Part shown: positions 35,296-44,824 of the stretch, in pieces
Numbering within the stretch: the stretch's first letter is position 1
How the letters are laid out: each line of letters starts with the position of its first letter
From: Holophagae bacterium
GTDB taxonomy: Bacteria > Acidobacteriota > Holophagae > Acanthopleuribacterales > Acanthopleuribacteraceae
DNA length: 64,000 nt
Assembly (NCBI GenBank): GCA_029263455.1
Contig: JAJCXM010000008.1
Location: forward strand, 496,001 to 560,000
Direction of reading: 5' to 3'
Notes under the pieces: model-generated
The model's input: the letters and a program-made list of their open reading frames with translations, nothing else
What the model was told of the DNA's origin: nothing
The model's database searches: none
Position numbers and translations under genes: made by a program

Positions 35296-35874
35296 ATGGT
35301 TTCGATCGATCCGTTTTCCATTGAACCGGCTCAGGTTGCGCGTATTCGCGATGGAAATGAAGCGGCCTTCCAAGCGCTATATTTAGAGCTTTCGCCCTCT
35401 ATATTCCACTTTCTGCTGCGCAAAGTGCGAGACAGGCAGCTTGCCGAAGACTTGGTTCAGGACCTGTTCGTTCGGATTTGGAAAAAAAGAAAAACACTTG
35501 ATCCTAAACAATCCCTCAAGGCCTATATGTATACAACGGCTACACGATTAGCCATCGACCACTTGAGGAAGTCATCAAGTCAGCGAGAAACACAGGACGA
35601 GGAGCTAGTTGATCTGGCAAGTGTTTCTTCGCATGAGATTCAAGTTGTCCAGAGGCAGGAGATTCGCAATGCGCTTGAAATTCTGTCGGCCACTCAACGT
35701 ACCGTTTTCTGCTTGAGCCGATTTGAAGGACTGACGTATGTCGAAATCGCCGAATACCTCAACGTTTCGGCAAAGACAGTAGAGACACATATGTCGCGCG
35801 CTTTGGCCAAGATACGCGAATTAATAAACCCATTCGTGATTATTTTGCTTACTTTGTCAGGGTTAAGCTTGTGA
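35296..35874 (+). CDS. ECF-type RNA polymerase sigma factor
   Basis: 192 residues, the usual ECF length. Region 2 is 'GNEAAFQALYLELSPSIFHFLLRKVRDRQLAEDLVQDLFVRIWKKR' and 'SLKAYMYTTATRLAIDHLRK'. Region 4 is 'EILSATQRTVFCLSRFEGLTYVEIAEYLNVSAKTVETHMSRALAKIRE'. It heads an operon with a FecR-type regulator (31 bp downstream) and a TonB receptor, the FecI/FecR/FecA arrangement, so it should drive transcription of this uptake operon when the receptor senses its ligand. The last residues 'FVIILLTLSGLSL' are hydrophobic, which is unusual and may be a tethering tail. Confidence 0.93.
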   Translation: MVSIDPFSIEPAQVARIRDGNEAAFQALYLELSPSIFHFLLRKVRDRQLAEDLVQDLFVRIWKKRKTLDPKQSLKAYMYTTATRLAIDHLRKSSSQRETQDEELVDLASVSSHEIQVVQRQEIRNALEILSATQRTVFCLSRFEGLTYVEIAEYLNVSAKTVETHMSRALAKIRELINPFVIILLTLSGLSL

Positions 35875-35905
35875 CCAGCCGTATGTATGGATTAGGAGAC
35901 GGGTG

Positions 35906-36859
35906 ATGAAGCCAGAAAACGAGCTGTTGATACGCATACTGCTAGACCGGGCAAAAAGCTCCGATTTGGAGGAGCTAGATCGGTGGTTAACGCAAGATTC
36001 AAGCGCGCGTGAAGAATGGGCGCAGATACAAGAAGTCTGGCGCGAGTCTGAACCTGTTGAGGCAGCCAAGTTTGATGCACAGCAAGGCTGGCGTGACCTG
36101 TCGGCGAGACTCAATTTAGGCGTCCCAAGACCGAGCTGGCGACGGCGCCTAACTTGGATCACGGCCATGGCTGTTTGTATGTTTGCCATCGCTTTTTATG
36201 TTGATGTGGACGGCCCTTCAAATGGTTGGGATGTTCAGGCTAAAACAGGTCAAGAGCGTCAATTTCTTCACCTTGCCGATGGATCGCGTGTGATTTTGGA
36301 GCCCGGTTCAGAATTGAGATTCCGCATGGGAGATTTACGCGAAGTTGAATTACAGGGTCGGGCCGTTTTTGATGTCAGCCACGATGATTCGACTTTTGTC
36401 GTCACGACAGCCGAAGCAAGAGTCGAGGTATTGGGAACTAACTTCGATGTTTGGTCTCGATCCCAACGCACGGAAGTCGCTTTGGCTGAAGGTCGTGTGC
36501 GAATTACCGACCAGCGTAACCAACAAAAAATACTTGAGCCAAATCAACACATTGTCTGTGATGAAGTGGGTTTTGTGGGCGACAGCCAAGATAGCGATCA
36601 CGATCTCTTGTTAGGCTGGCCCCAAGGCGAACTGGTATTTGTTAGGCAGCCGTTAAGTAGAATCACGGATGAGTTGTCGGCCCAATTTCAGGTCCCTATC
36701 AGGTTTGAAGCGGGTATTGACGTGTCACGATCGGTGACGGCGCGCTTCCAAAATGAAGATCTTGCTGGAATTCTAGGTCAGTTGGGACTTACGTTAGACT
36801 TAGAACACCGCGTCGACGGACGTGGTTACCTGTTAGTTAAAAAGGGTGCTGCCCGTTAG
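35906..36859 (+). CDS. FecR-type anti-sigma/signal-transduction protein
   Basis: 317 residues from ATG 35906, with AGGAGA six bases upstream. A cytoplasmic N-terminal segment ('LLDRAKSSDLEELDRWLTQDSSAREEWAQIQEVWRE') is followed by one membrane helix ('LTWITAMAVCMFAIAFYVDV'). The periplasmic FecR domain has 'RQFLHLADGSRVILEPGSELRFRMGDLREVELQGRAVFDV', then 'VLGTNFDVWSRSQRTEVALAEGRVRI'. The end ('LSRITDELSAQFQVPIRFEAG') resembles DUF4974/STN. It should hold the sigma factor and relay the state of the TonB receptor. The stop overlaps the receptor's GTG start by one base. Confidence 0.92.
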   Translation: MKPENELLIRILLDRAKSSDLEELDRWLTQDSSAREEWAQIQEVWRESEPVEAAKFDAQQGWRDLSARLNLGVPRPSWRRRLTWITAMAVCMFAIAFYVDVDGPSNGWDVQAKTGQERQFLHLADGSRVILEPGSELRFRMGDLREVELQGRAVFDVSHDDSTFVVTTAEARVEVLGTNFDVWSRSQRTEVALAEGRVRITDQRNQQKILEPNQHIVCDEVGFVGDSQDSDHDLLLGWPQGELVFVRQPLSRITDELSAQFQVPIRFEAGIDVSRSVTARFQNEDLAGILGQLGLTLDLEHRVDGRGYLLVKKGAAR

Positions 36860-39411
36860 TGACTTGCCTAATAAGTCTCCTTATTTTGATGAGCGGAATA
36901 GATGATGGTGCCTATCCGTTCGCTTCCTCTATGGTTGTTCTGCCGCAAGGCCAGGTAGATTTACGTTCAGCTGTGGAGTCGGTATCCCGGCAGGCAAATG
37001 TAAGACTCATTTTTGCTGACGATTTGTTGGACGGCATTTGGCTTTCGTGCGAATCCCAACGTGTCACTTTAACGAAGGCGCTTGAGCTGCTCTTGGCTGG
37101 TACCTCCATTGAAACAAGTTGGTCAGGCGATGGCGGTCTGATTCTGAAATCGCCAAATCCATCGTGGCTTTGCCTAGGACAGGTCATCGATCAGCTATCG
37201 CAGCGCCCTATTCCAAAAGCAAGGATCCGTTTGTTCCCAGGATTAAGATCGGTTTCTAGCAATGAGTTAGGCCAATTTGAGCTGCCACAGCTCGATCAAT
37301 CCCAGCACCATGAGATCCAGGTTCAGGCTACAGGCTTCAACGTTGCAACCCAGCAAATCGGTCCTAACCAAGACCCGCTTGTTGTGGAGCTGGCGGTATC
37401 TGCGCAGTTAGTGCAAAGCATGCAAGTGTATTCGAGTCACGATGATCAAAGGGAAGTGGATCTGGGTCATGCCTACGTCATTCGCCCAAATCGTATGGTC
37501 GTCGCCAGCGGTGGCGATGATCTATTTGACATTCTGAGGACACTTCCTGGTGTGAGCCCTAACCGTCTCGGCGAATCTGGTGTCAGCTTTCGGGGCAGTG
37601 AGCCAGCTGAGAACCTCGTTTTATTAGATGACATCAAACTCTACCAAATGGACCATGCATTAGGTTATTACAGTGCTATTAGCTCGGATGCCGTAGATGA
37701 GATTCGCATCTATAAAGGTGGTTATCCTGCCAATTATGGGGAACGGACGTCGGGTGTATTAGATATCCGAACGTTGTCGGATCGGCCTGAGCGTGCTGAG
37801 GGGTCGCTGGGCATTGACCGCGACATGGCGAAGCTGACCTTTGCTTTTCCAATCATGGAAGCAGGTGATTTTTGGTTCTCCATGCGTAAGACCATCGATT
37901 CTCGCACCACCGATGTGGTTTATGGCCGTGTGTTTGAACAAACATTCAACGAGCAACCGAATGATTTCAGTGAGACCGAGGGCATCTTTGCCGACCAAGC
38001 CTTCGATTTTCGCGACTTCATCGGCAAATTAAGCTTGTATCACCCCAACGGGCTACGTTTCACTGCAACCGTATTTGAGGGACGTGATGACAGTTCCGAA
38101 GAGATCGGATTTGACCTGGTACCTGAACCCTTTACGGTATACGAGAAAACAGGTTCATGGGGCAACCGAGGGGTGAGCGTAAGCTTAAGCGGTGAGCTCA
38201 ATAGTGATGTTAGCTATAGGCTCACCAGCGTTTGGTCAGAATATTTCTCTAACTTCGACTTCACCGAAGTCAGGTTTAGTGAACGTGACGAGTCATTTGA
38301 TGTGAGGCGCGCTGAAACAGAGAATCGCATGGTGGATCGCCATACAGGTATCGTCTTCGCTTGGCGCGTTAATGACCACGTGAACATAGATATGGGTATG
38401 AATTTTGGTGATATCAACACGGAGTTCTTTGAGCGCCAAGCGCAAAGGAATATAGATAGGCTTGCGGACACTAAACAAAGGAGCCTCTATGCGCAATCTC
38501 GCTGGCGGCCCATCGAAAAACTGAACGTAGTTCTGGGCCTAAGGACAATCCATAATGAGCTGACCGATTCCAGCCAAACCGAACCTAGACTTTTCTTCGA
38601 TCTGAGAATCCACGATCCTTGGTCGGTCCGAGCAGGATATGGCGAATACAGTCAACATGTGCTGAGATCACCCGATACCCTTAACTATTTTTCCGGACTT
38701 AAAACCTGGTTTTTGGCTCAAGAAAATATTCAACCGGGCCTGTCTGAACATCGGTTCGTGGGCTTGAGGCTCGAAAAAGCAGGGTTCTTGGTTGACGTTG
38801 AGGCATTTGAACGTGAATCCAGCGGGCACCTGTCGAAACTATTCGACCCAAGCCAACCGGACAGCGGCGCTTTTCAATATGCAAGTCAGGCAAGTGGATT
38901 AGATATGCATCTAGAGCGTTCGTTCGGTGCACATCGCATGCAATTTGCCTACGCTTACCTGCGCTCGAGAGCCACCAAGAACATATCGCGAGGCTTTGAG
39001 CTAGATTACCCAACTGATACGGAACGTCCTCACACCTATAAGCTTTTCAGCGAGTTTCACTGGGGTGCATGGCTTGGAATCCTTTCTTGGAATTACGCTT
39101 CGGGACTTCCTTACGGTATTCCTTCGGTGGATATCAGCGTCGACGATCAAGGCCATCGATTTTTTGCTTTAGGACCTTCATTGCAGCCAAATTCAGAACG
39201 ACTACGAACCACTCATCAGCTGGATGTGAATGGGCGCTATCGTTTCGCGTTTGATAATATTCAAGGTGAACTAGGTGTATCAATCACCAATATTTATGAA
39301 CAAGACAACGTCATCTACCGATATTACGTATTAGAGCGCGACGAAGTTGTTCCTGTGGATGTTCGCGGCTTGGATAGCACGGTTCAAATGACGATTAGGC
39401 TAAATTTTTAA
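36859..39411 (+). CDS. TonB-dependent outer-membrane receptor with STN signalling domain
   Basis: 850 residues starting GTG 36859, coupled to the preceding stop. After a hydrophobic N-terminus comes an STN domain ('VDLRSAVESVSRQANVRLIFADDLL' and 'VTLTKALELLLAGTSIETSW'), the periplasmic part that contacts FecR. A carboxypeptidase-regulatory-like domain (about 100-190) and a plug ('FDILRTLPGVSPNRLGESGVSFRGSEPAENLVLLDDIKLY', then 'IRIYKGGYPANYGERTSGVLDIRT') follow, then a beta-barrel ending with aromatic C-terminal Phe (VQMTIRLNF). It imports an unknown ligand using TonB energy and signals to the sigma factor. The substrate cannot be inferred, and no SusD partner is encoded next to it. Confidence 0.92.
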   Translation: MTCLISLLILMSGIDDGAYPFASSMVVLPQGQVDLRSAVESVSRQANVRLIFADDLLDGIWLSCESQRVTLTKALELLLAGTSIETSWSGDGGLILKSPNPSWLCLGQVIDQLSQRPIPKARIRLFPGLRSVSSNELGQFELPQLDQSQHHEIQVQATGFNVATQQIGPNQDPLVVELAVSAQLVQSMQVYSSHDDQREVDLGHAYVIRPNRMVVASGGDDLFDILRTLPGVSPNRLGESGVSFRGSEPAENLVLLDDIKLYQMDHALGYYSAISSDAVDEIRIYKGGYPANYGERTSGVLDIRTLSDRPERAEGSLGIDRDMAKLTFAFPIMEAGDFWFSMRKTIDSRTTDVVYGRVFEQTFNEQPNDFSETEGIFADQAFDFRDFIGKLSLYHPNGLRFTATVFEGRDDSSEEIGFDLVPEPFTVYEKTGSWGNRGVSVSLSGELNSDVSYRLTSVWSEYFSNFDFTEVRFSERDESFDVRRAETENRMVDRHTGIVFAWRVNDHVNIDMGMNFGDINTEFFERQAQRNIDRLADTKQRSLYAQSRWRPIEKLNVVLGLRTIHNELTDSSQTEPRLFFDLRIHDPWSVRAGYGEYSQHVLRSPDTLNYFSGLKTWFLAQENIQPGLSEHRFVGLRLEKAGFLVDVEAFERESSGHLSKLFDPSQPDSGAFQYASQASGLDMHLERSFGAHRMQFAYAYLRSRATKNISRGFELDYPTDTERPHTYKLFSEFHWGAWLGILSWNYASGLPYGIPSVDISVDDQGHRFFALGPSLQPNSERLRTTHQLDVNGRYRFAFDNIQGELGVSITNIYEQDNVIYRYYVLERDEVVPVDVRGLDSTVQMTIRLNF

Positions 39412-39489
39412 TTAATCTTGTGACCCTTGTGGGGGTAAAGAGTCTGGACGATCGTACCAGTCATCAGAAGCCAATTTGGAGGTCCATGC

Positions 39490-40818
39490 ATGTACCGAAG
39501 AGATTTTGTGAAGAACCTATCCGTTGGGCTGTCTGGTTTGTGGGCCTCTTCAGGGTTGGCTGGTCAGTCATGGCAGGTCGTAACTCAGCGCAAGGATAGT
39601 ATCGAAACGCTCAACAGTGCCCGTAACTTGGTATTCGTCTTTTTGGACGGTGGCCCTAGTCACATTGATACTTTTGATATGAAGCAAACCATTAATACGC
39701 CATCGTTCATGGATGCACAAAACTTAGCCAATGGTCTTATGTGGCCAACCGGGATCATGCCTGAACTGGCGACCATGAGCGATAAATATACGCTGCTGCG
39801 CTCCATCAGTGCCATCGAAGCTGTCCATGAGCGCGCCACATATCACATGCTCACGTCTCACCGCCAAAACGCGGCTCGCATAGCCGATGTACCGCATTTC
39901 AGTTCGGTGCTTTCATACTTTTTTGATGCGGCGCGCCAGGCAACTGACAGCCTGCCGACCTCCATATGGATTGGTCCCAATCCGGGCAAGAATGGTCTGT
40001 TCCCGATTGAATACTTGGGATTGCAGCTGAGCCAGAACGGTCAGGTACGCAATTTGACCCATCAACAAGATGGTTTAGATGCGCGTTTGCAACTCATGGA
40101 CCAGATGCGTTTAGCGCAAGGACCCGTGACTGATAAACGCGACTATTTAATTCAGTTTCAAGATCAAGCACGCAGCATGATGAGCGATCCCATCCTAAAT
40201 TCACTCATCCAGGCTGAAGGCGATCAAGATCCCTACGGGGACGATCGCGCCGGTGGCTTTATGAGCCAAGTTGATATGGCCATTCGCGTATTAGATGCGG
40301 ATCGAGGCACGCGTGTCTTTCAGCTTCAATTGGGCGGATGGGACCACCACGACCAGATTTACAATTCTCTGCCTTCCTTGGCTGGCGCCTTTGATGCCGG
40401 CATGGCTCATTTACTTCGAGAACTTGACAGTCTTCCCGCTAAACACCGACCCGAGGGCACGCTATTAGATGAAACATTAGTGGTTGCCGTTGGAGAATTT
40501 GGACGCACCACAGGTCGCCTTAACAATTCTCAAGGACGCGATCACTACCCATATGTCGTTCCTGCCTTAGTAGCGGGAGGCGGCGTGATTGGCAATAGAG
40601 CTATTGGGAGCACAACAAGCGACGGCAGTAGCATCGTCGATCCGGGCTGGTCGCTCAATCGATACATGACCATAAGCGATTTGTTCGCAACTATCTACAG
40701 CGCATTGGGCGTTGACTACACCACTACTTTTCAAGACACACCGTCAGGGCGAACCTTTGAATTGACTCCCGCCGAGAGTTTCGGCGAAGTTGATGAAATT
40801 GGAACGTTGTTCGCGTGA
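39490..40818 (+). CDS. DUF1501 Tat-exported protein (sulfatase-like fold)
   Basis: 442 residues; GGAGG lies seven bases before the ATG. A twin-arginine signal is at the start (YRRDFVKNLSVGLSGL). DUF1501 hallmarks follow: 'NLVFVFLDGGPSHIDTFDMK', 'HERATYHMLTSHR', 'LGGWDHHDQIYN' and 'ETLVVAVGEFGRTTGRLNNSQGRDHYPY'. DUF1501 proteins are distantly alkaline-phosphatase/sulfatase-like and are almost always paired with DUF1549/DUF1553 proteins, as here. Their chemistry is unknown. It is the fourth gene of the sigma/FecR/TonB cluster, so a role in handling the imported ligand is likely. Confidence 0.9.
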   Translation: MYRRDFVKNLSVGLSGLWASSGLAGQSWQVVTQRKDSIETLNSARNLVFVFLDGGPSHIDTFDMKQTINTPSFMDAQNLANGLMWPTGIMPELATMSDKYTLLRSISAIEAVHERATYHMLTSHRQNAARIADVPHFSSVLSYFFDAARQATDSLPTSIWIGPNPGKNGLFPIEYLGLQLSQNGQVRNLTHQQDGLDARLQLMDQMRLAQGPVTDKRDYLIQFQDQARSMMSDPILNSLIQAEGDQDPYGDDRAGGFMSQVDMAIRVLDADRGTRVFQLQLGGWDHHDQIYNSLPSLAGAFDAGMAHLLRELDSLPAKHRPEGTLLDETLVVAVGEFGRTTGRLNNSQGRDHYPYVVPALVAGGGVIGNRAIGSTTSDGSSIVDPGWSLNRYMTISDLFATIYSALGVDYTTTFQDTPSGRTFELTPAESFGEVDEIGTLFA

Positions 40819-40829
40819 GGAGGCCAGAA

Positions 40830-42695
40830 ATGAAGATGCTAATTACAGTTATGCTGGCCCTATTCACTTTTATTAGTGTGCAAGCAGAGAATCCTAATCA
40901 AAGCTCCATCGGTATTGAACGGGAAAATGAATGTGTCAATGACCCGGCCAACCTAGTTGACGATCGCGCCTTCATGCGCCGAGTATGGCTCGATTTGACG
41001 GGCGTGTACCCCGATGAAAGCTTGATTGAGCAGTTCGTAGCCAGCCAAGACCCAAATAAGCGATCAAATATGATCAACCTAGTGGCCAACTCCGATGGTT
41101 ACGTTGATCGATGGACCAACTTTTTTGAAGAACTATTTCGTAATCGCTATGTGCTTTTCAGGACTCCAATGTTCCGCAACAAGTTCCACGAGAGCTTGAA
41201 CCAAATGGTGCGTGAGAATCGACCATGGAACGAGATGGCGCAGGACATCATTCGCTTTGCGGGCTTAGGCGTTGAAGAAGGCTCAGCTATGACTTTTTGG
41301 TTAACTGGGATGATTGAAACGGACTATCGGTTGGACTATTTAGACGACCAAACAACCATGATAACCGAGACCATGCTTGGCTTAAAAACGGACTGTATTT
41401 CTTGTCACGATGGTGCTTACCACTTAGAAGAAGTCAATAAAGGCCTGTCTGTTATGACACGCCAACAGTTCTGGGAATTATCCTCCTTTTTAGCTTCGTC
41501 CTATTTACACGTTCCCTATGAAGCATTCGATGACCGAGATGATGACGAACGCTTCTTTGCGCAAGTTCATCTAGTGGAGTTGGATGACACCAATTTCGTA
41601 CAGAATGGTTATCTTGTTGCTGAAGAGCCATTTAATACCGGCGAATACTTGGCCCAGTCAGAAGCAGGCGACGGCATGCGTAAACCTCGCGACGGCGGTA
41701 TTGTCGAACCTAAGTTCTGGCGAACAGGTGAGAGCCCTCAGGAGGGCGAAACTCGTCGTCAAGCATTGGCGCGCATGATAACTTCCGATCGCCAATTTGC
41801 ACGTAATATGGTGAATCGTGTCTGGGCACATTTAATCGGCGAAGGTTTTGTAGAACCATTAGATGGTTGGGATCTCGGACGCCTCGACGAAATATCCGCC
41901 AATGATTTTGATACAACCGTGCAGGCAAAGACGCCTGACCTGATGGAGGTATTGACCGATCAATTCATCGCCACGAACTATGATTTGCGTGCCTTGATCA
42001 TCGATATAGCCAATAGCTCTCTTTACCAATGGGACTACGCGAAAAGTAAACCATGTCACGATGCCTACAAATACTGGCGCGGAAATCAGCGCGTACGTCG
42101 CATGGAAGCGGAGTCAATTTATGAAGCCTATCTGCGGTTTCTGGAGCTAGATTTCAAATACGTGGTAACCGGATATCCCGACCGCACCTTTCAGTCTACC
42201 TGGCAAATGCCCGGAACGATTGAACCTAATCCTGGCGCACTTTTAAAGGACACAGATCGACGTGATTTGATCTTTATCACGGACCCTCGTACTTTGGGAT
42301 ATCAAAACCAAGACGATTATTTCTTACAGCAGGGTGTTGCATTACGCATGATGCGCGACTTAGGCCGCGACAACCGCCTTGAACGTATTCCAAGAATCAA
42401 CGAAACCAGCATCCAGTTGGCATTAATGATGATGAATAACGAGCTAATGACTTTCTATATTGAAAACATGCGGGCTTCACCGTTCTTAACAAGAATGACG
42501 GAAAAAGCCATGCGCGGAGATGTCGCGGAAACTCAGGAAGTGGTTGAGTCGATGTTTAAGCGAGCGCTTCTTCGGTTACCTAATGAAACAGAAATGGATG
42601 TGGCCGTGTCATCTATCGACTCAGCCGACGCTCGTCAGTCCATTGCAAACTTGGCTTGGGTGCTGATTAACCATCCCGACTTTCTGCACAAGTGA
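40830..42695 (+). CDS. DUF1549/DUF1553 protein with CxxCH haem motif
   Basis: 621 residues from ATG 40830, with GAGGAGG six bases upstream; a GTG at 40815 overlapping the previous stop is the alternative. It has a signal peptide (MKMLITVMLALFTFISVQA). The N-terminal half is DUF1549 ('FMRRVWLDLTGVYPDESLIEQFV' and 'EELFRNRYVLFR') and includes CISCH at residues 189-193, where family members carry a CxxCHDH-like haem-c motif. The C-terminal half is DUF1553 ('ARMITSDRQFARNMVNRVWAHLIGEGFVEPLDGWDLG'). These PSD1/PSCyt-type proteins are known mostly from Planctomycetes and Verrucomicrobia and have no assigned reaction. It ends the operon; the next gene is convergent. Confidence 0.9.
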   Translation: MKMLITVMLALFTFISVQAENPNQSSIGIERENECVNDPANLVDDRAFMRRVWLDLTGVYPDESLIEQFVASQDPNKRSNMINLVANSDGYVDRWTNFFEELFRNRYVLFRTPMFRNKFHESLNQMVRENRPWNEMAQDIIRFAGLGVEEGSAMTFWLTGMIETDYRLDYLDDQTTMITETMLGLKTDCISCHDGAYHLEEVNKGLSVMTRQQFWELSSFLASSYLHVPYEAFDDRDDDERFFAQVHLVELDDTNFVQNGYLVAEEPFNTGEYLAQSEAGDGMRKPRDGGIVEPKFWRTGESPQEGETRRQALARMITSDRQFARNMVNRVWAHLIGEGFVEPLDGWDLGRLDEISANDFDTTVQAKTPDLMEVLTDQFIATNYDLRALIIDIANSSLYQWDYAKSKPCHDAYKYWRGNQRVRRMEAESIYEAYLRFLELDFKYVVTGYPDRTFQSTWQMPGTIEPNPGALLKDTDRRDLIFITDPRTLGYQNQDDYFLQQGVALRMMRDLGRDNRLERIPRINETSIQLALMMMNNELMTFYIENMRASPFLTRMTEKAMRGDVAETQEVVESMFKRALLRLPNETEMDVAVSSIDSADARQSIANLAWVLINHPDFLHK

Positions 42696-42702
42696 TCGGA
42701 GT

Positions 42703-43560
42703 CTACATCCCCAGAATAGCAGCGAGATCAATTACAGAGTAGGGGCTTGGCCACATAGGAGAAAAAAAGGACATCGCTACCCCGCGACCGACGATATCGT
42801 CGCCGCTAAAGACAATGGGTGTCTGGAGTCCCACAACGATATTTGTCGCATCGATCTCAGTTGTTACTCCTAAACAATCGGTAAACGAAATGATGTCGAA
42901 ATGTATGAACGAGCTTGGGTCCGGGTAGGGCAAATCAGTACTGATTGACAAATCAATCAATAACAATGTTTTCTCTGCATCTTCGATCATTTCAGGAACC
43001 GGCAAACGCGAGTTGGCTTGCATGTTGGCCGTTTCCTGGAGGTACAATGGCCGGCTGATAAACCAACTTTGAGATGCGCTGATGCCTAGCGTGAAACTGA
43101 CGCCCAAGCCAGGGGCTGGCGCGAGAAATGTGGCGCTTGGAATATGTTCGATCCATGTCTCAGTTGGTTGGCTAACACGAACCCAAATATCGCTTTCACC
43201 GGCGATCCATCGGATGATTGAAACCGATTCTGGATTCAGGACGATGCGATGATCGGTTGACACACCCTCAAGTCGGGCAGCTAGGTAGATAGGCATATTG
43301 CCTGCGATGGAACCCTCTACGTCAACGAGTGTTTCTTGCAAACTGGCACCCAGTTCCAGTCGGATGCGTAGGTATTCAGGTTGCGCTTGTGACGCGGTAA
43401 GAAGGTCGTTGCCTCGCACGTTCAATGTCACTGCGCCCAATTGCTGGTCTACTCCGCGGTAAAAGACATCCTTGATGTTTGCTCTTAGATCGATTCCAGC
43501 ATGCCCAAGCGTGACCAAGTTTGCCAGGACCATCAAAACACGCCATTCAAATACATTCAT
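42703..43560 (-). CDS. Secreted protein of unknown function, 285 aa
   Basis: GGAGGGTATC stands directly before the ATG. The signal peptide is MNVFEWRVLMVLANLVTLGHA. The body is beta-rich ('LGAVTLNVRGNDLLTASQAQPEYLRIRLELGASLQETLVDV', 'SDIWVRVSQPTETWIEHIPSATFLAP') and has one cysteine near the end. I do not recognise a family. It is convergent with the DUF1549/DUF1553 gene, with seven bases between stops, and may be a standalone gene for an exported protein. Confidence 0.6.
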   Translation of the reverse strand: MNVFEWRVLMVLANLVTLGHAGIDLRANIKDVFYRGVDQQLGAVTLNVRGNDLLTASQAQPEYLRIRLELGASLQETLVDVEGSIAGNMPIYLAARLEGVSTDHRIVLNPESVSIIRWIAGESDIWVRVSQPTETWIEHIPSATFLAPAPGLGVSFTLGISASQSWFISRPLYLQETANMQANSRLPVPEMIEDAEKTLLLIDLSISTDLPYPDPSSFIHFDIISFTDCLGVTTEIDATNIVVGLQTPIVFSGDDIVGRGVAMSFFSPMWPSPYSVIDLAAILGM

Positions 43561-43939
43561 GATACCCTCCGATTGTTGCTAGGTAGGCGTAATTGCAAGC
43601 TGTATTCCAGTTAGGTATCACGCTTGAATCAATACAGTTGAAGGTACACAGGTGTAAACATTATTTGGCTGTTTCTGATGCAAGATACATGCGATTTGAT
43701 GTGGTCAGGTAGCGAGAGATGGCTCTGTGGCTGTAAGCATAAATGGGCGTCATTCAGTTCGTGATGATAGTAGCCAAGCACGATCCGGCTCCATTGACGT
43801 GAGCACTGAACATGCCTTAACTGTCGAAAATAAAGAAAGTTGATAGCCTCAGCTAATCAAGGATGAATAATAGCCTATTCACTCTTTGAGTTGTTTGTTA
43901 GGCTACCTGTCTCAATAGGTCTAGACGTAGGAGCCAATC
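43561..43939. other. Divergent intergenic region, 379 bp
   Basis: Lies upstream of both the secreted-protein gene (minus) and the DDAH-like gene (plus). No gene, RNA or clear -35/-10 pair recognised; the last 100 bp are AT-rich and probably promoter-bearing. Confidence 0.5.
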
Positions 43940-44824
43940 ATGGCCGGGACGGCGCAATCAGATACAGGACGATTAAAGCGAGTCATGCTGCGACATGTTC
44001 GTGACGCGTTTCATTCACAGGCGGCCGTAGACGCTCAATGGGAGATGCTTAACTATACAAGTCGACCCGACTTTGCCGCAGCCTGCGAGGAATACGACTG
44101 GTTCGCAGGTCTGCTGATGGATCGTGGCGTAGAGATAGATTATTTGCCGGCTGACGACGCATTATCGCTAGATGCGCTCTACCCCCGTGATACGGCCATA
44201 GCGACTGATCAGGGAATCATCTCATGTAGCATGGGCAAAGAAGCGCGCATGGATGAACCGAACTCCACCAAGGGCGCCTGCGTCACCCTTGGGTTTTCAG
44301 TTTTTGGTGCCCTTTCTTTTCCAGCTAAACTAGAAGGCGGCGACGTCGCTTGGTTAGATTCACGGACTTTAGCGGTTGGCCACGGCTACCGGACCAACGA
44401 CACAGGAATCCGGCAACTTCGTACACATCTCGATGACAAGGTGGAATTGATCGAGGTGCCTTTGCCACATTTTCGTGGCCCAAATGATGTCTTCCATTTG
44501 ATGTCCATCTTCAGCCCGATCTCGCCGGATGTCGCCCTGGTTTATTCGCCCTTGATGCCCGTTCCGTTTCGAAACCTACTCATGGATCGTGGCTTTAAGC
44601 TAGTTGAGGTGCCAGAGTCAGAATTTGATACGCTAGGCTGCAATGTTTTGGCGGTAGGACCAAAAACCTGCATCGCCGTCGACGGCAATCCGATTACTCG
44701 TAAGCGATTGGAAAAAAACGGGATCGAGGTTTTAGTCTTTCCTGGCCATGAAATTTGCATAAAGGGTCAGGGCGGACCGACGTGTCTGACGAGGCCGTTG
44801 AATTGGGGCGACGTTCAACGCTGA
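43940..44824 (+). CDS. Dimethylargininase/amidinotransferase-family protein
   Basis: 294 residues; TAGGAG is six bases before the ATG. The family fold is the five-fold alpha/beta propeller of guanidine-modifying enzymes. The early acidic site is 'ALYPRDTAIATDQG'; 'PAKLEGGDVAWLD' is the conserved GGD segment; His186 (NDVFHLMS) and Cys282 (GGPTCLTRPL) match the catalytic His and Cys of dimethylarginine dimethylaminohydrolase (DDAH). The enzyme should hydrolyse a methylated arginine or similar guanidine to a ureido product; the exact substrate is unknown. The 3' end overlaps by ten bases with the convergent Rieske oxygenase gene. Arginine deiminase is less likely because the length and spacing fit DDAH. 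Confidence 0.82.
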   Translation: MAGTAQSDTGRLKRVMLRHVRDAFHSQAAVDAQWEMLNYTSRPDFAAACEEYDWFAGLLMDRGVEIDYLPADDALSLDALYPRDTAIATDQGIISCSMGKEARMDEPNSTKGACVTLGFSVFGALSFPAKLEGGDVAWLDSRTLAVGHGYRTNDTGIRQLRTHLDDKVELIEVPLPHFRGPNDVFHLMSIFSPISPDVALVYSPLMPVPFRNLLMDRGFKLVEVPESEFDTLGCNVLAVGPKTCIAVDGNPITRKRLEKNGIEVLVFPGHEICIKGQGGPTCLTRPLNWGDVQR

